NCBI GenBank assembly: GCA_947166385.1
Contig: CAMVEB010000010.1
Location: 44,233-108,232, forward strand
Length of the DNA: 64,000 nt
Reading direction: 5' to 3'
Source of the DNA: an uncultured Clostridia bacterium
GTDB taxonomy: Bacteria; Bacillota; Clostridia; Christensenellales; Aristaeellaceae
Positions 1 through 9,693 of the stretch are shown one piece after another. Position 1 is the first letter of the stretch. Each line of letters starts with the position of its first letter. The notes beneath the pieces were generated by a model. The model was not told where the DNA came from and did no database searches. It worked only from the letters and a program-made list of their open reading frames with translations. The translations under genes and the position numbers were made by a program.

Positions 1-1733
1 ATGAAGATTTCCTCGTCCTTGAGCTTCAGATTGCGATTCAGATATTTTTCAATGTTGAAAGCGTTCTTTGGATCATAATCCGACAGGTATTTGTAGTTGG
101 GATGTTGAGTGATGTCATACTTTTCCGACAGGAACGGTCTTACGCCGCGAACCTGAAGGATGCACTTGCTGCCGTCCATGACGGCAAGCTCATCAATGGA
201 CATAAGATCTTTGCCGATTTTCTGGTAATTCCGGGTAGATGAATTCTCCCGGCCGCGGGTTTCACCCATGTTGTAGTAATCGATTGTTTCCTTGCCGAGG
301 ATCTCTGTCACTTCCTTGAGGGTGGTTTTTTCCTTGCCGCCCAGGAAAACAAAAGAGTCCATATTGCCGATGATCGTGTCAGCGTTGTCCTTGTAGATTG
401 CTTTCAGCTGACTCTGCGCCTGAAGTACAAGGCAAGCTGAGATTTCACGGCTTCGGATTGTGGCCACCAGCTTTTCCAGATTGGGAATTTGGCCGATGTT
501 GGCGCACTCGTCTATCAGACAGCGAACATGTACGGGGAGCCTTCCGCCGTATACATCGTCTGCTTTTTCGCAAAGTAGGTTGAACAGCTGGGAATAAACC
601 ATGCTGATCAAAAAATTGAACGAGGAATCCGTATCGGACATAATCAGGAACAGGGCGGATTTCTCATCGCCCAGAGTGTCGAGCTCAAGCTCGTCATAGG
701 ATGTGATTTCCCGCAGCTCCGCGATATCGAATACCGCGAGCCGCGCGCCGCATGAAATGAGGATTGATTTCGCTGTTTTTCCCGCAGCCAGTTTGAATTT
801 CTTGTACTGTCTCACAGCAAAATGCTGGGGATCTCTGGCTTCCAAGCGTTCAAACATCATATCGACTGGATTTTGATAATCCTCATCGTCTTCTCTGGTG
901 TCCATTGAGTTGAGCATGTCAATCATGGTGGAGAAGTTTTGCTCCGGTTCGGGAGCTTCGTAATGGATATAGCCGATCAAAGCGCAGTAGAGCATGGTTT
1001 CGGCTTTGAGCCAGAAATCATCGCCGCCTTTGTTTTCGCCCTTCGTATTCGCAATCAGGGTTGTCACAAGCTTCAGGATGTCCTTTTCTGAATGAATATA
1101 GGCGAAGGGGTTATAATGCATGCTCTTGTTGAAATTGATCGTGTTGAACACTTTAATACGGTAATGATCCTTTTGCAGGAGTTTCCCGCATTCGATCAGG
1201 ATACTGCCCTTGGGGTCTGTCACGACATATGAGCTGTGCAGCTGCATCAGGTTAGGCTTCAGCCAGAACCGTGTTTTACCGGAACCGGAGCCGCCGACAA
1301 TCAGAACATTTTTGTTCCGGGCGTACTTTGGCTTGGGTACCCGGCTTTCCATGGTCAGGCCTTCTGTCTTTGTCAGGATGATGTTCTTCCGGGGATTCGG
1401 GTTCATAAAAGGGACGATATCCGCATGCTTTCCCCAGCAGGCGGAGCCAAATTCCACGTTTTTTCGGAACTTTTTTCTGTCTTTGCCCTTGACCTTTACA
1501 AGCATTCGCAGCATGATACCGAACACAGCCCCAATCAGCAGATCAAACGGATGAAAGCTCGGAAGCGGCGACTGCAGGGCAGCAGTTAATCCCTGTATTC
1601 CATGCAGTAGCTTTTCGGATGCGTTCGCTCCCTCCGCAAGCCGCCAGCTTTCTCCGAACTTGGTTGCCAGGAGGCCAAACAGAACATACGGGATGTTCAT
1701 GATGATCAGTTTTTTTATCTTGTCCCTGGTCAT
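1..1733 (-). CDS. VirD4/TraG-family type IV coupling protein, C-terminus truncated by the window edge
   Basis: Minus-strand translation from the CAT at 1731-1733 is open to position 1: MTRDKIKKLIIMNIPYVLFG... with Walker A VGGSGSGKTRFWLKPNL, VVTDPKGSI, IDECANIGQIPNLEKLVATIRSREIS and QAQSQLK motifs typical of VirD4/TraG. Confidence 0.95.
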   Translation of the reverse strand, partial: MTRDKIKKLIIMNIPYVLFGLLATKFGESWRLAEGANASEKLLHGIQGLTAALQSPLPSFHPFDLLIGAVFGIMLRMLVKVKGKDRKKFRKNVEFGSACWGKHADIVPFMNPNPRKNIILTKTEGLTMESRVPKPKYARNKNVLIVGGSGSGKTRFWLKPNLMQLHSSYVVTDPKGSILIECGKLLQKDHYRIKVFNTINFNKSMHYNPFAYIHSEKDILKLVTTLIANTKGENKGGDDFWLKAETMLYCALIGYIHYEAPEPEQNFSTMIDMLNSMDTREDDEDYQNPVDMMFERLEARDPQHFAVRQYKKFKLAAGKTAKSILISCGARLAVFDIAELREITSYDELELDTLGDEKSALFLIMSDTDSSFNFLISMVYSQLFNLLCEKADDVYGGRLPVHVRCLIDECANIGQIPNLEKLVATIRSREISACLVLQAQSQLKAIYKDNADTIIGNMDSFVFLGGKEKTTLKEVTEILGKETIDYYNMGETRGRENSSTRNYQKIGKDLMSIDELAVMDGSKCILQVRGVRPFLSEKYDITQHPNYKYLSDYDPKNAFNIEKYLNRNLKLKDEEIF

Positions 1734-2215
1734 CTGCTGATCTCCCTGCGTACCGCGCGGTCTTTGTCCATGCCCTTAATCATCTCGCGGAAGGCGGCTA
1801 TCATCTTGTGAATGGACGGACGCTCTTCGCGGCCGTGCTCAACGAAGTGATCAATGTACTCCTTCATAGCGGATGTAATAGCATCCTTATCCCGGGATTT
1901 GAAGAAAACCAGAAATTGCGGTTTCCCGTCTTTCTCGACTTTCTTCACGGCATAATCCACGCCGTATTTTCTTGCGATCCTGTTGAAGGATCTGAGGTTG
2001 ATGTCATCGCCAATCTCCACATTTTCCACGCCGGCATTCTGGCCAACCAGCTGTTTTACCGTCTGCTTTCCGTGAGGGACAACATCCTTGTGTTCCTGCA
2101 CTTTATGCTTCGAGTAATTCAGAAAATGAATCATGGCTGATTTCAGCGTCTTTCCGGTAAACTTTCCGGAAGATACCATCAGCGTGACCGTGCGATGCTC
2201 AAGCTCTTCCTGCAT
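1730..2215 (-). CDS. PcfB-like (DUF3801) conjugation protein
   Basis: 161 aa; 4-bp overlap with the coupling protein gene; MQEELEHRTVTLMVSSGKFTGKTLKSAM...FKSRDKDAITSAMKEY resembles PcfB/DUF3801, usually next to VirD4 in Gram-positive ICEs. Confidence 0.85.
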   Translation of the reverse strand: MQEELEHRTVTLMVSSGKFTGKTLKSAMIHFLNYSKHKVQEHKDVVPHGKQTVKQLVGQNAGVENVEIGDDINLRSFNRIARKYGVDYAVKKVEKDGKPQFLVFFKSRDKDAITSAMKEYIDHFVEHGREERPSIHKMIAAFREMIKGMDKDRAVRREISR

Positions 2216-2293
2216 GTTTCATCCCTCCTTCCAAAAAAAGAGATGCCTCTGAGCCAGGGAGGCACCTCCAGTCGATGCAGGTATGTCTTCGGA

Positions 2294-2734
2294 TCACGCC
2301 TTAATCCAGTCGGTACGGCGCGCGATATACGTTTTTCCTTTGTACACATATCTCACCTTGTACTTGTAGTAGCAGTATCCTCTGCCAACACGAAGGTTGT
2401 ACTCTTCGCCGTAATTGATTCGGAAAATACCGGTTCCCACCCAGATATCTTTGGTGATCCCGGTGCCTTTTCTCAGATAAATGCGTTGATTGTCTACCAC
2501 TTTCCGGGCTTTTCCGCCTTCGCCGACCTTGCACCAGACATCAATGTAAACCTTGAAGTCCTTGGCATTCTTGCTTGCGGAAGTAAACTCGACAGTAATG
2601 ATCTTGGTTCTGGTCTGGTTATTCCAGTCGGAGTGAATAACATGAGCGCTGCCCGCGGCCATCCCGGTAAACGGGATGGCGCAGACCAGCAGCGCAGCCA
2701 TCAAAGCGGCAATAACACGGATGATCTTTTTCAT
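2294..2734 (-). CDS. Small secreted protein of unknown function
   Basis: 146 aa; signal peptide MKKIIRVIAALMAALLVCAIPFTGMAAG; aromatic/basic-rich mature region. Confidence 0.7.
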   Translation of the reverse strand: MKKIIRVIAALMAALLVCAIPFTGMAAGSAHVIHSDWNNQTRTKIITVEFTSASKNAKDFKVYIDVWCKVGEGGKARKVVDNQRIYLRKGTGITKDIWVGTGIFRINYGEEYNLRVGRGYCYYKYKVRYVYKGKTYIARRTDWIKA

Positions 2735-2738
2735 TGGT

Positions 2739-5123
2739 TTAATCCTCCTGTTTCTTGGGGGACTTCTTCCGGCGGATGATAAACAGCACTCCGCTCACGA
2801 GAATGAACCCGGCTCCCAAGATCATCAGGCCGGTAACAGCCATCTGTACGCCCGTCTGAATCACGGTGTAGTTGACCATGTGCGGCATGGTTTCAGGGAT
2901 TACGTAGTTTTCATCCATGACGACCTTGATGACTTCGCCGGAAACACTGAAGCCTTCCAGCGTTTCGATTTCCTTGATGTAGTACACGCCGCTGTCCTGA
3001 ACGGTGATGCTGACAATGCCGTTTTCGTCAGACACGTATTCGCCCAGGCTTGTTCCTTTTTCATCTTCCAGGCGGAACTTGACGCCAGATAGCGGATTGC
3101 CACTGGAATCAGTCTTCAGGAATTCATAGTGGTTCGGAATGTTCACGCATTTGATCATCTCCGGTGCTTTCCACTTTTCATCCACATGGATCACGATATC
3201 CAGCAGCCTGCAATAGCCTTCAGGCACCTTGCTTTCACGGATAATCCAGTCGCCATAACCGAACTTGGTGAAGGTCAGGCAACCATCCTTATCAGTTTTC
3301 AGCGTTTCAACGATTTCGGCAGTGTTGGCGTTCATGAGAACAAACTCAATGCCTTCCATGGGCTTTCCGGAGGTATCAGTCTTCTGCAGCGGCAGTTCCT
3401 GCGGAATGTTCACAAATCCCTGTGTCGGTTTTTCGGGATTGACGTATTTCTCGTTCACAGTGACGATGTTTTCTTTTGTGGAGAGCAGATAGCCATCCGG
3501 AGCTTTGGTCTCGCGTACCGTATAGCGGCCCTGCTCCACATGGGTGAAGCTGATTATACCGTCTTTATCGGAAACAGCGGTCATTACCAGTTTGCCTTCT
3601 TCGTTGAACAGTCCGAACTCGGCATCAGCCAGGGCTTTTCCATCCTGGTCAACCTTCTGCATCAGGATCTCTGTGGGAATATTGTTGATAATGGCCAGTG
3701 GTTCCTTCGGATTGATGAAGGTGCCATCCACAGTCACGGGCACGCGGGTATAGTCACGGACATAACCCGGCAGCGGTTCCTTTTCCTGAATGTAGTAGTC
3801 GCCATAAGGCACCTTTTCAAAGGTCGCAAAGCCTTTTTCATCGGTAACAGCGGTCTTGACCAGATAATTGGTATCCGTTGCGTACAGTCCAAACTGAACT
3901 CCCGCCAGAGGCTTACTGGCTTCATCTACCTTCATGATATAGAAGCGGGTGTAGTCATCCGTCACATGAGTGCGGCCGTCCACCTTACCCTCGGAATCCA
4001 CTGTGAAGGAGAACTCGGTCACACACAGTTCATAACCTTCCGGCGCCAGAACTTCCTTATATGTGTACTTCCCGGGCAAAGCAGGGAACGCAGGCACAAA
4101 CCCGTCTTCGCCGGTATAAGCCTTGCAGACGACTTCGCCTTCTTCGTTCCTGACCTCAATCAGCGTATTCGGCAGATAATCAGATCCGGCAATATCCAGC
4201 TTGGCAATTCTGGGAGTACCGTGAACGATCTCATCGATAATGGGAGCCTCGAGTGTGAATTCGCAGATTCCCTCGTCCGTAAGCTGTTTCCGGTCGATAT
4301 CGATATGGTAAGCGGCTTCGTTGATCTTCCACCCGTCCGGGGCGGCGATTTCTTTCAGCGTATAGTGTCCATGCGGGAAGTTCCCGGCAAAGGAAGCTTT
4401 GCCGTCCTTATCGGTCACTGCTACACCGACCAGCGTTCCCTTGGGAAGAGATCCGCCGACATACTTGATCTCTTCATGGTTATAGAGACCGAAAACAAAG
4501 CCTTCGCCCGGAGCGGTTTCAATTTCGCTGGAAACCAGCCCGTTGTCATGCTCTTTGGTTACGATGACCTGCTTTGCTTTTGAAAAATTGATCTTTGCGG
4601 GCAGGAATTCATCTGTAACGCTGACTGTTTCGATCACCACAGGCGTTTTCTGATCCGCGGCCTGAAGCAGTACATCATAGCGGTTTTCATCCACCTTGTA
4701 CCCGGCAGGAGCGCTTTTCTCTACAATGTAGTAGTGCCCCAGCGGAAGCAGCGGGCTTTCATCCTTACCCTCGGCGGTTGTCGTGATGGTTGCGGCGACT
4801 TCATCAGCCTTAAACCATTTGGTTCCTTCTTTGCCAACGATGTCTTCCACGGCACGGATTTCATAAACAGCGCCTTCAAGGTATCCCTCATGATAGTCAG
4901 GCGCATAAACGGTGAACCCGGTGGAATCCTGGGATTCCACGAAACCGGTCAGTACCATGCCTGTCTTTTCCAGGATGATCTTGCCCTTAATAGGCGTATT
5001 CGTAACAAAGATCTCCTGAGTGGTTTCATTCACTTCTTCGCCAAAGACGGCTGCCGGAAGACAGACAAGCAACAGCAGCAGGCTCAGAATCAGCGCGGTG
5101 AATCCTTTTCTTGTGATATTCAT
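2739..5123 (-). CDS. SpaA/Cna-B repeat surface protein with C-terminal membrane anchor
   Basis: 794 aa; signal peptide; repeated Cna-B-type modules (e.g. KTDSSGNPLSGVKFRLEDEKGT...YYIKE); C-terminal VIQTGVQMAVTGLMILGAGFILVSGVLFIIRRKK (hydrophobic helix plus basic tail). Confidence 0.9.
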   Translation of the reverse strand: MNITRKGFTALILSLLLLLVCLPAAVFGEEVNETTQEIFVTNTPIKGKIILEKTGMVLTGFVESQDSTGFTVYAPDYHEGYLEGAVYEIRAVEDIVGKEGTKWFKADEVAATITTTAEGKDESPLLPLGHYYIVEKSAPAGYKVDENRYDVLLQAADQKTPVVIETVSVTDEFLPAKINFSKAKQVIVTKEHDNGLVSSEIETAPGEGFVFGLYNHEEIKYVGGSLPKGTLVGVAVTDKDGKASFAGNFPHGHYTLKEIAAPDGWKINEAAYHIDIDRKQLTDEGICEFTLEAPIIDEIVHGTPRIAKLDIAGSDYLPNTLIEVRNEEGEVVCKAYTGEDGFVPAFPALPGKYTYKEVLAPEGYELCVTEFSFTVDSEGKVDGRTHVTDDYTRFYIMKVDEASKPLAGVQFGLYATDTNYLVKTAVTDEKGFATFEKVPYGDYYIQEKEPLPGYVRDYTRVPVTVDGTFINPKEPLAIINNIPTEILMQKVDQDGKALADAEFGLFNEEGKLVMTAVSDKDGIISFTHVEQGRYTVRETKAPDGYLLSTKENIVTVNEKYVNPEKPTQGFVNIPQELPLQKTDTSGKPMEGIEFVLMNANTAEIVETLKTDKDGCLTFTKFGYGDWIIRESKVPEGYCRLLDIVIHVDEKWKAPEMIKCVNIPNHYEFLKTDSSGNPLSGVKFRLEDEKGTSLGEYVSDENGIVSITVQDSGVYYIKEIETLEGFSVSGEVIKVVMDENYVIPETMPHMVNYTVIQTGVQMAVTGLMILGAGFILVSGVLFIIRRKKSPKKQED

Positions 5124-5211
5124 TCGTTTTTATACCTCGTTTCATTGTCGTTATGGGCATAAGAAAGGGACAGCAGGGTTTTCCGCTGCCCCATATTCCG
5201 ATTCAATGCTT

Positions 5212-7215
5212 TCATTCGCCCGGCACCTTGATTGTGACTTCGTATCCGTCATCAATGTAGTCATCCGGAACATGCGTTTCCGCGACCTTGTACTCGCCCC
5301 AGGTAAGCAGCGGGGTTTCAGCGAAGCCGTTCTCGTCTGTTGTCAGGACAGCAACGATCTCTCCGACATCCTCACCATTATGGGAAGGCAGGCCTTTGAC
5401 GCGGGTCACCGTGAAAACAGCACCCGGAAGCCCTTTTTCCGTCTCGTCATCGGTTTTCACGATCTTGATCTTTCCCTGGAGCGGCATGTTTTTCACCGTG
5501 CGTTCAATAGTTTTGTCCATGATGACCGTGATCTTTTCGCTCCACAGGTTATACTTGTAGCCGACAGGGTTTTCGTGTTCCTTAACCAGGTAATCACCAA
5601 CCAGCAAATCCGGGGACGTTGCAATACCGTCATCGTTCGTCACCATGGTGGCGACCACATCGCCTTCGGTTCCGTCATCCTTTACGGCATAGATATCGAA
5701 CTGAAGGCCGGCGATCGCGTGACCGTCCAGTTCGTCGATCTTCTTGATCTTGATCCATCCGGGAGCATCCTCGTTCACAACCGTATCCAGCACCTTGATC
5801 GGATTGATGTAGGTTCCGTCAACATTTAGTCTCCATGTGTTCTTTGAAGCATGGAATCCATACGGTGCGGAGATTTCCTTAATGGTGTACTTGCCATAAG
5901 GAATCTTTTTGAACTGAACAATACCGTCAGCACCGGAAGTTGCTTCCATGATCTTTGCGCCTTTTTCGTTGTACAGGCCAAACACACAGCCCTCGAGAGG
6001 ATCGCCGTTTTCACGGGTTTTTAGCAGTTCAACATGGTTCACTTCATCCTTGATCGTGGTATGACCGATGACTTTGCCATCCTTGGTGACCGTGAAATCC
6101 ATGATCGCCACATTCAGCGCATAGCCCTCAGGCGCATAGGTTTCCTTGAAAGTGTAATTGCCCGGAACAACAGGAATGTCCGGGATTTCACCGTTCTCAT
6201 TTGTGTACTCGCGGTAGATCAGCGTTCTGTTCTCATCGTAAACCTCGATCAGCGCACCTGGCAGTTTTTCAGCACCGGTAATGTCTGTCTTGGTAATGGT
6301 CACAGGAATATAGATCAGTTCGTTCAGAACCGGCTCTGCAAGTTTCACCACAATGGTGTTTTCATTGGCAGCTTTGTTTGCGGAGGTCAGAACCACAGGA
6401 AACTTCTGAGTGCTCAGTTTCCAACCGTCCGGCACCGCCAACTCTTTCAGATAATAATTGCCATGCGGATACAGTCCGGAAATGGTCAGATTACCGTTCT
6501 TATCTGTTTTCGCGGTGGCCATCAGGGTGTTTGCGGGCAGCTGCTGGTTGTTGGCATAGTTGATGACGGAACTGTTATACAGGCCGAAAACAAAGCCTTC
6601 GCCGGCAACGACTTCAATCACCTGATGAACCATGCCGTTTTCCAGATTCGTGATCTTAGTCTGCTCTTTCTTCTTCTCCAGAGAGACCTTAATCGGCAGA
6701 TAAGTATTGGAAGCGGAAACCTTCACTTCAACCACGGCTGTTTTCTTGTCGATCGCGGCCAGGGTGAAATTGCAGCGCTCTGTGCTGTACACATAGCCGT
6801 CAGGCGCGGAAACTTCCACCAGGTAATACTTGCCCAGCGGCAGCAGGCTGGATTTCACGGAGCCCGTGCTTGTCGTTGTCAGCGTTTCGATCTTCTGATC
6901 TTTCGTATAGAAGGTCGTTCCTTCTTTACCGACGATGTCCTCAGCTGCGTGCAATTCGAACTTCGCACCGGCCAGATAGCCATTCTCATATACAGGCTTC
7001 ATAATCGAATAGCCGTTGGCGTCTGTTTCATTCTGGAACCGAACCAGCTGCAGGCCTTTCTTTTCCAGCATTACATCGCCGCGAACGGGGGTGTTTGTCA
7101 CATTCAGCGTGACTGTGACCGTATCATCCGCTGCAGCAGTGGTGAAATTCAGCCATGACAGCAGCATTACCAGCGCCATGAAAAGATGGAGAAATCTGTT
7201 TTTGTTCATATGCAA
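5212..7215 (-). CDS. SpaA/Cna-B repeat secreted protein without recognisable C-terminal anchor
   Basis: 667 aa; signal peptide; repeated Cna-B modules; ends ...DDGYEVTIKVPGE with no hydrophobic helix. Confidence 0.88.
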   Translation of the reverse strand: MHMNKNRFLHLFMALVMLLSWLNFTTAAADDTVTVTLNVTNTPVRGDVMLEKKGLQLVRFQNETDANGYSIMKPVYENGYLAGAKFELHAAEDIVGKEGTTFYTKDQKIETLTTTSTGSVKSSLLPLGKYYLVEVSAPDGYVYSTERCNFTLAAIDKKTAVVEVKVSASNTYLPIKVSLEKKKEQTKITNLENGMVHQVIEVVAGEGFVFGLYNSSVINYANNQQLPANTLMATAKTDKNGNLTISGLYPHGNYYLKELAVPDGWKLSTQKFPVVLTSANKAANENTIVVKLAEPVLNELIYIPVTITKTDITGAEKLPGALIEVYDENRTLIYREYTNENGEIPDIPVVPGNYTFKETYAPEGYALNVAIMDFTVTKDGKVIGHTTIKDEVNHVELLKTRENGDPLEGCVFGLYNEKGAKIMEATSGADGIVQFKKIPYGKYTIKEISAPYGFHASKNTWRLNVDGTYINPIKVLDTVVNEDAPGWIKIKKIDELDGHAIAGLQFDIYAVKDDGTEGDVVATMVTNDDGIATSPDLLVGDYLVKEHENPVGYKYNLWSEKITVIMDKTIERTVKNMPLQGKIKIVKTDDETEKGLPGAVFTVTRVKGLPSHNGEDVGEIVAVLTTDENGFAETPLLTWGEYKVAETHVPDDYIDDGYEVTIKVPGE

Positions 7216-7224
7216 TATCCTCCG

Positions 7225-9675
7225 TTATTTGATCCACACAGTAACGGTATATCCGGAATCCAGATACCCGTCAGGAACACCGGTTTCTGTAATCCTGTAC
7301 TCGCCCCAAGGAAGCAGACCGGTCTCGGCAATGCCCTGAGCGTTTGTGGTAATGGTTGCAACAACCTGACCGATGTTCGAAGCATTATCCGATTCAGGCC
7401 CGGACAGACGGGTCACGGTGAAGGTAGCTCCTGCCAGAGGCTTATGCGTCTGGGAATCGGTCTTCACAATGCGTACCTTGCCGGAAATTCGCTTATTGGT
7501 GAATGTACTCTTCGTCACTGAACCGGCAACGACCGTCACGTTTTCGGAAGAAGTGGCAGCCAGGTTATATCCCTGCGGAGCTGTCTTCTCACGGACTGTG
7601 TAGGCACCGGGCTCCAGATCGGTGAACTTCGCAACACCACTGGCGTTTGTGGTCGCGGTTTTGATTACCGTACCGTTTTTCAGCAATTCAAAAACAGCAT
7701 TCTTCAGGAGAATGCCGTCATCGGATTTCTTCGTGACTTCGATCTCACCAAGGGCCAGCTCAAAGGTCACACTGCCTTCCTTCAGGGGATACGGAGATCC
7801 GTAAGTCGGCACTATAATCTTCTGAATGGAAACCTCAGGAACGCCAACCAGGAAATTGGCTTCCTCTGAATCGGAGGAAATGGATTCCATGGTTACCGTG
7901 AACTTCCGCTCTGTGGAAGTAACGCTGATAGTGTCTCCACTCTTGGCGTAGTAGTAGCTGCTGTCAGATCCGCCGGTGTTTCCGGTCAGCGTTCCGACGC
8001 TCTTGGGAATTCGGATCAGATCAGCATCCGTGCTGACGGTGACCTTTCCAATATAATTGGTGCCGGAGACTGTCATGCTCGCATCGGAGAAGGTGATCTT
8101 ACCGGTGATCTTGGAACGGGCAATGCCGTTAGCCGCCAGCCAACGGGCGTAGGTCAGGTAAACAGCGGGAGCGCCGCCGCTGAAAGCATAGAAGTTATCC
8201 ATATCCCAGTAGCTGCGTACGTACTGAGAGCCTTCCAGCTGCTTGATTACTTCGCGCATGGCGAACTGACCGGCGACACGGGACCAGGTATTGTTATGGG
8301 CGTCACTGCGATCAAGCACCATGAAGGGATAGGTATGCCGTAGCACCCAGGCCAGGGCATGCATTGTTTTCTCGCTGAAACGAACGCCTGTCACACCAAC
8401 TCCGGCGCTGGTGTTGCAGAAGGAATCCATATCAACCAATACATACGGACCTTTGGGGGCCTGATTGCTTCCGGAACCTTCACCAGGGCCGTCCTGTGTG
8501 TGCTCCAGACAGTAAACCTCGAAACCTTCCAGATAGTGCGGGGTTGCGTAAATCGTGCCGTGGGCGGATGATTTCGCAATCTGCGGATAATCGCTGTCTT
8601 TACCGGAGCTGCCGTTCAGTCCACTTTGCCATTCCGTAAAACTGCCCAGGCTCACATGGATTTCTTTCAGGGTGAATCCATCCATCGCGGTAGGACTAAA
8701 AGAACGCAGCGCCTTTCTGCCAGTGGAAGTGCGCCGCTGCAGCTGTTCTTTGGTGTAGGCATAATCGGTTACGGTGCAGGCGGTCTTGTCAGTATCCTGG
8801 GTTTCCTTAGCCAGTACATAGACTGAACCGTAGGCTGTCCACTTCAGGGAACCGTTCTTGAGCTCGTCGCCATACAGATACCGGACTTTGTACCAGTAGT
8901 CACCATTGGCATCCCGGAGGACATCCTCGATCTGAACAACGGCATCACGAACAAAAACGCCGACAAACAGATCGCTTGTGATCCGACTGGATTCGTCCGA
9001 TTTATCCATATCCGTGAAAACCCAGGTGTCTTTGGTCACATGCACGAAGTCACCAGCCTGATGAGGCGGGAGTTCCTCCGGTTCTTCTTCCTCAGGCTCT
9101 TCTTCAGGTTCTTCCGTCAGCTCTTCAGTCGTTTCCGGTTCCTTTTCCGGTTCTTTTTCCGGCTCTTCGGTCGGTTCCTCAACCGGATCGTCCGTGGGTT
9201 CAGTGTCCAGATCCTCCAGAGAAATTCCTGTGGGTACAATCACCAGATCCTCGAGGAGCTCGGGCGTTTCATCCTCGGATTCTTCAGAAGGCTCTTCGAC
9301 AGGTGTAATCGGACTGATAGGTTCGTCTACCGGTTCATCTGCCGGTTCTTCCGTTTCGTCTGCCGGATCATCCTCATCTTCGGGGATGTCTTCATCTTCC
9401 GTCAGATCTTCATCTTCGGGAAGATCGGAGTCATCCTCATCGGGAGTATCCTCGTCTTCGTCAGGAAGGTCCCCGTCATCATCCGGCGCTTCTTCCGGTG
9501 CGGCACTGAGAAGTGTTTCGGCCTGGACAATCTCAATCTCTTCATCCATAATGACGGAAAGTTCAGTATCACTTTCCAGCGGTTCTTCGGTTTCCGGCGT
9601 TTCAGCCAGGGAAACAGTGCAGGAAAGCAGCATAATCAGGGAAAGAATAAATGTCAGAATACGTTTTGCTTTCAT
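7225..9675 (-). CDS. Large secreted adhesin: acidic E/P/D-rich stalk, thioester-like domain, C-terminal Cna-B modules
   Basis: 816 aa; signal peptide; acidic low-complexity EEPEEE tract; VYCLEHTQDG and VAGQFAMREVIKQ resemble the Cys and Gln segments of a thioester (TQXA) domain; two C-terminal Cna-B modules. Confidence 0.8.
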   Translation of the reverse strand: MKAKRILTFILSLIMLLSCTVSLAETPETEEPLESDTELSVIMDEEIEIVQAETLLSAAPEEAPDDDGDLPDEDEDTPDEDDSDLPEDEDLTEDEDIPEDEDDPADETEEPADEPVDEPISPITPVEEPSEESEDETPELLEDLVIVPTGISLEDLDTEPTDDPVEEPTEEPEKEPEKEPETTEELTEEPEEEPEEEEPEELPPHQAGDFVHVTKDTWVFTDMDKSDESSRITSDLFVGVFVRDAVVQIEDVLRDANGDYWYKVRYLYGDELKNGSLKWTAYGSVYVLAKETQDTDKTACTVTDYAYTKEQLQRRTSTGRKALRSFSPTAMDGFTLKEIHVSLGSFTEWQSGLNGSSGKDSDYPQIAKSSAHGTIYATPHYLEGFEVYCLEHTQDGPGEGSGSNQAPKGPYVLVDMDSFCNTSAGVGVTGVRFSEKTMHALAWVLRHTYPFMVLDRSDAHNNTWSRVAGQFAMREVIKQLEGSQYVRSYWDMDNFYAFSGGAPAVYLTYARWLAANGIARSKITGKITFSDASMTVSGTNYIGKVTVSTDADLIRIPKSVGTLTGNTGGSDSSYYYAKSGDTISVTSTERKFTVTMESISSDSEEANFLVGVPEVSIQKIIVPTYGSPYPLKEGSVTFELALGEIEVTKKSDDGILLKNAVFELLKNGTVIKTATTNASGVAKFTDLEPGAYTVREKTAPQGYNLAATSSENVTVVAGSVTKSTFTNKRISGKVRIVKTDSQTHKPLAGATFTVTRLSGPESDNASNIGQVVATITTNAQGIAETGLLPWGEYRITETGVPDGYLDSGYTVTVWIK

Positions 9676-9693
9676 ATGTTTGGGTTTCTCCTC

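Noticed and set aside
3129-4583. 484-aa plus-strand ORF (and other long plus-strand ORFs at 6034-7158, 9040-9876, 29418-30230, 31308-32012)
   Set aside because: Antisense shadows of well-supported minus-strand genes (SpaA, adhesin, addB); composition is odd (His/Phe/Arg-rich) and no RBS or family is recognisable.
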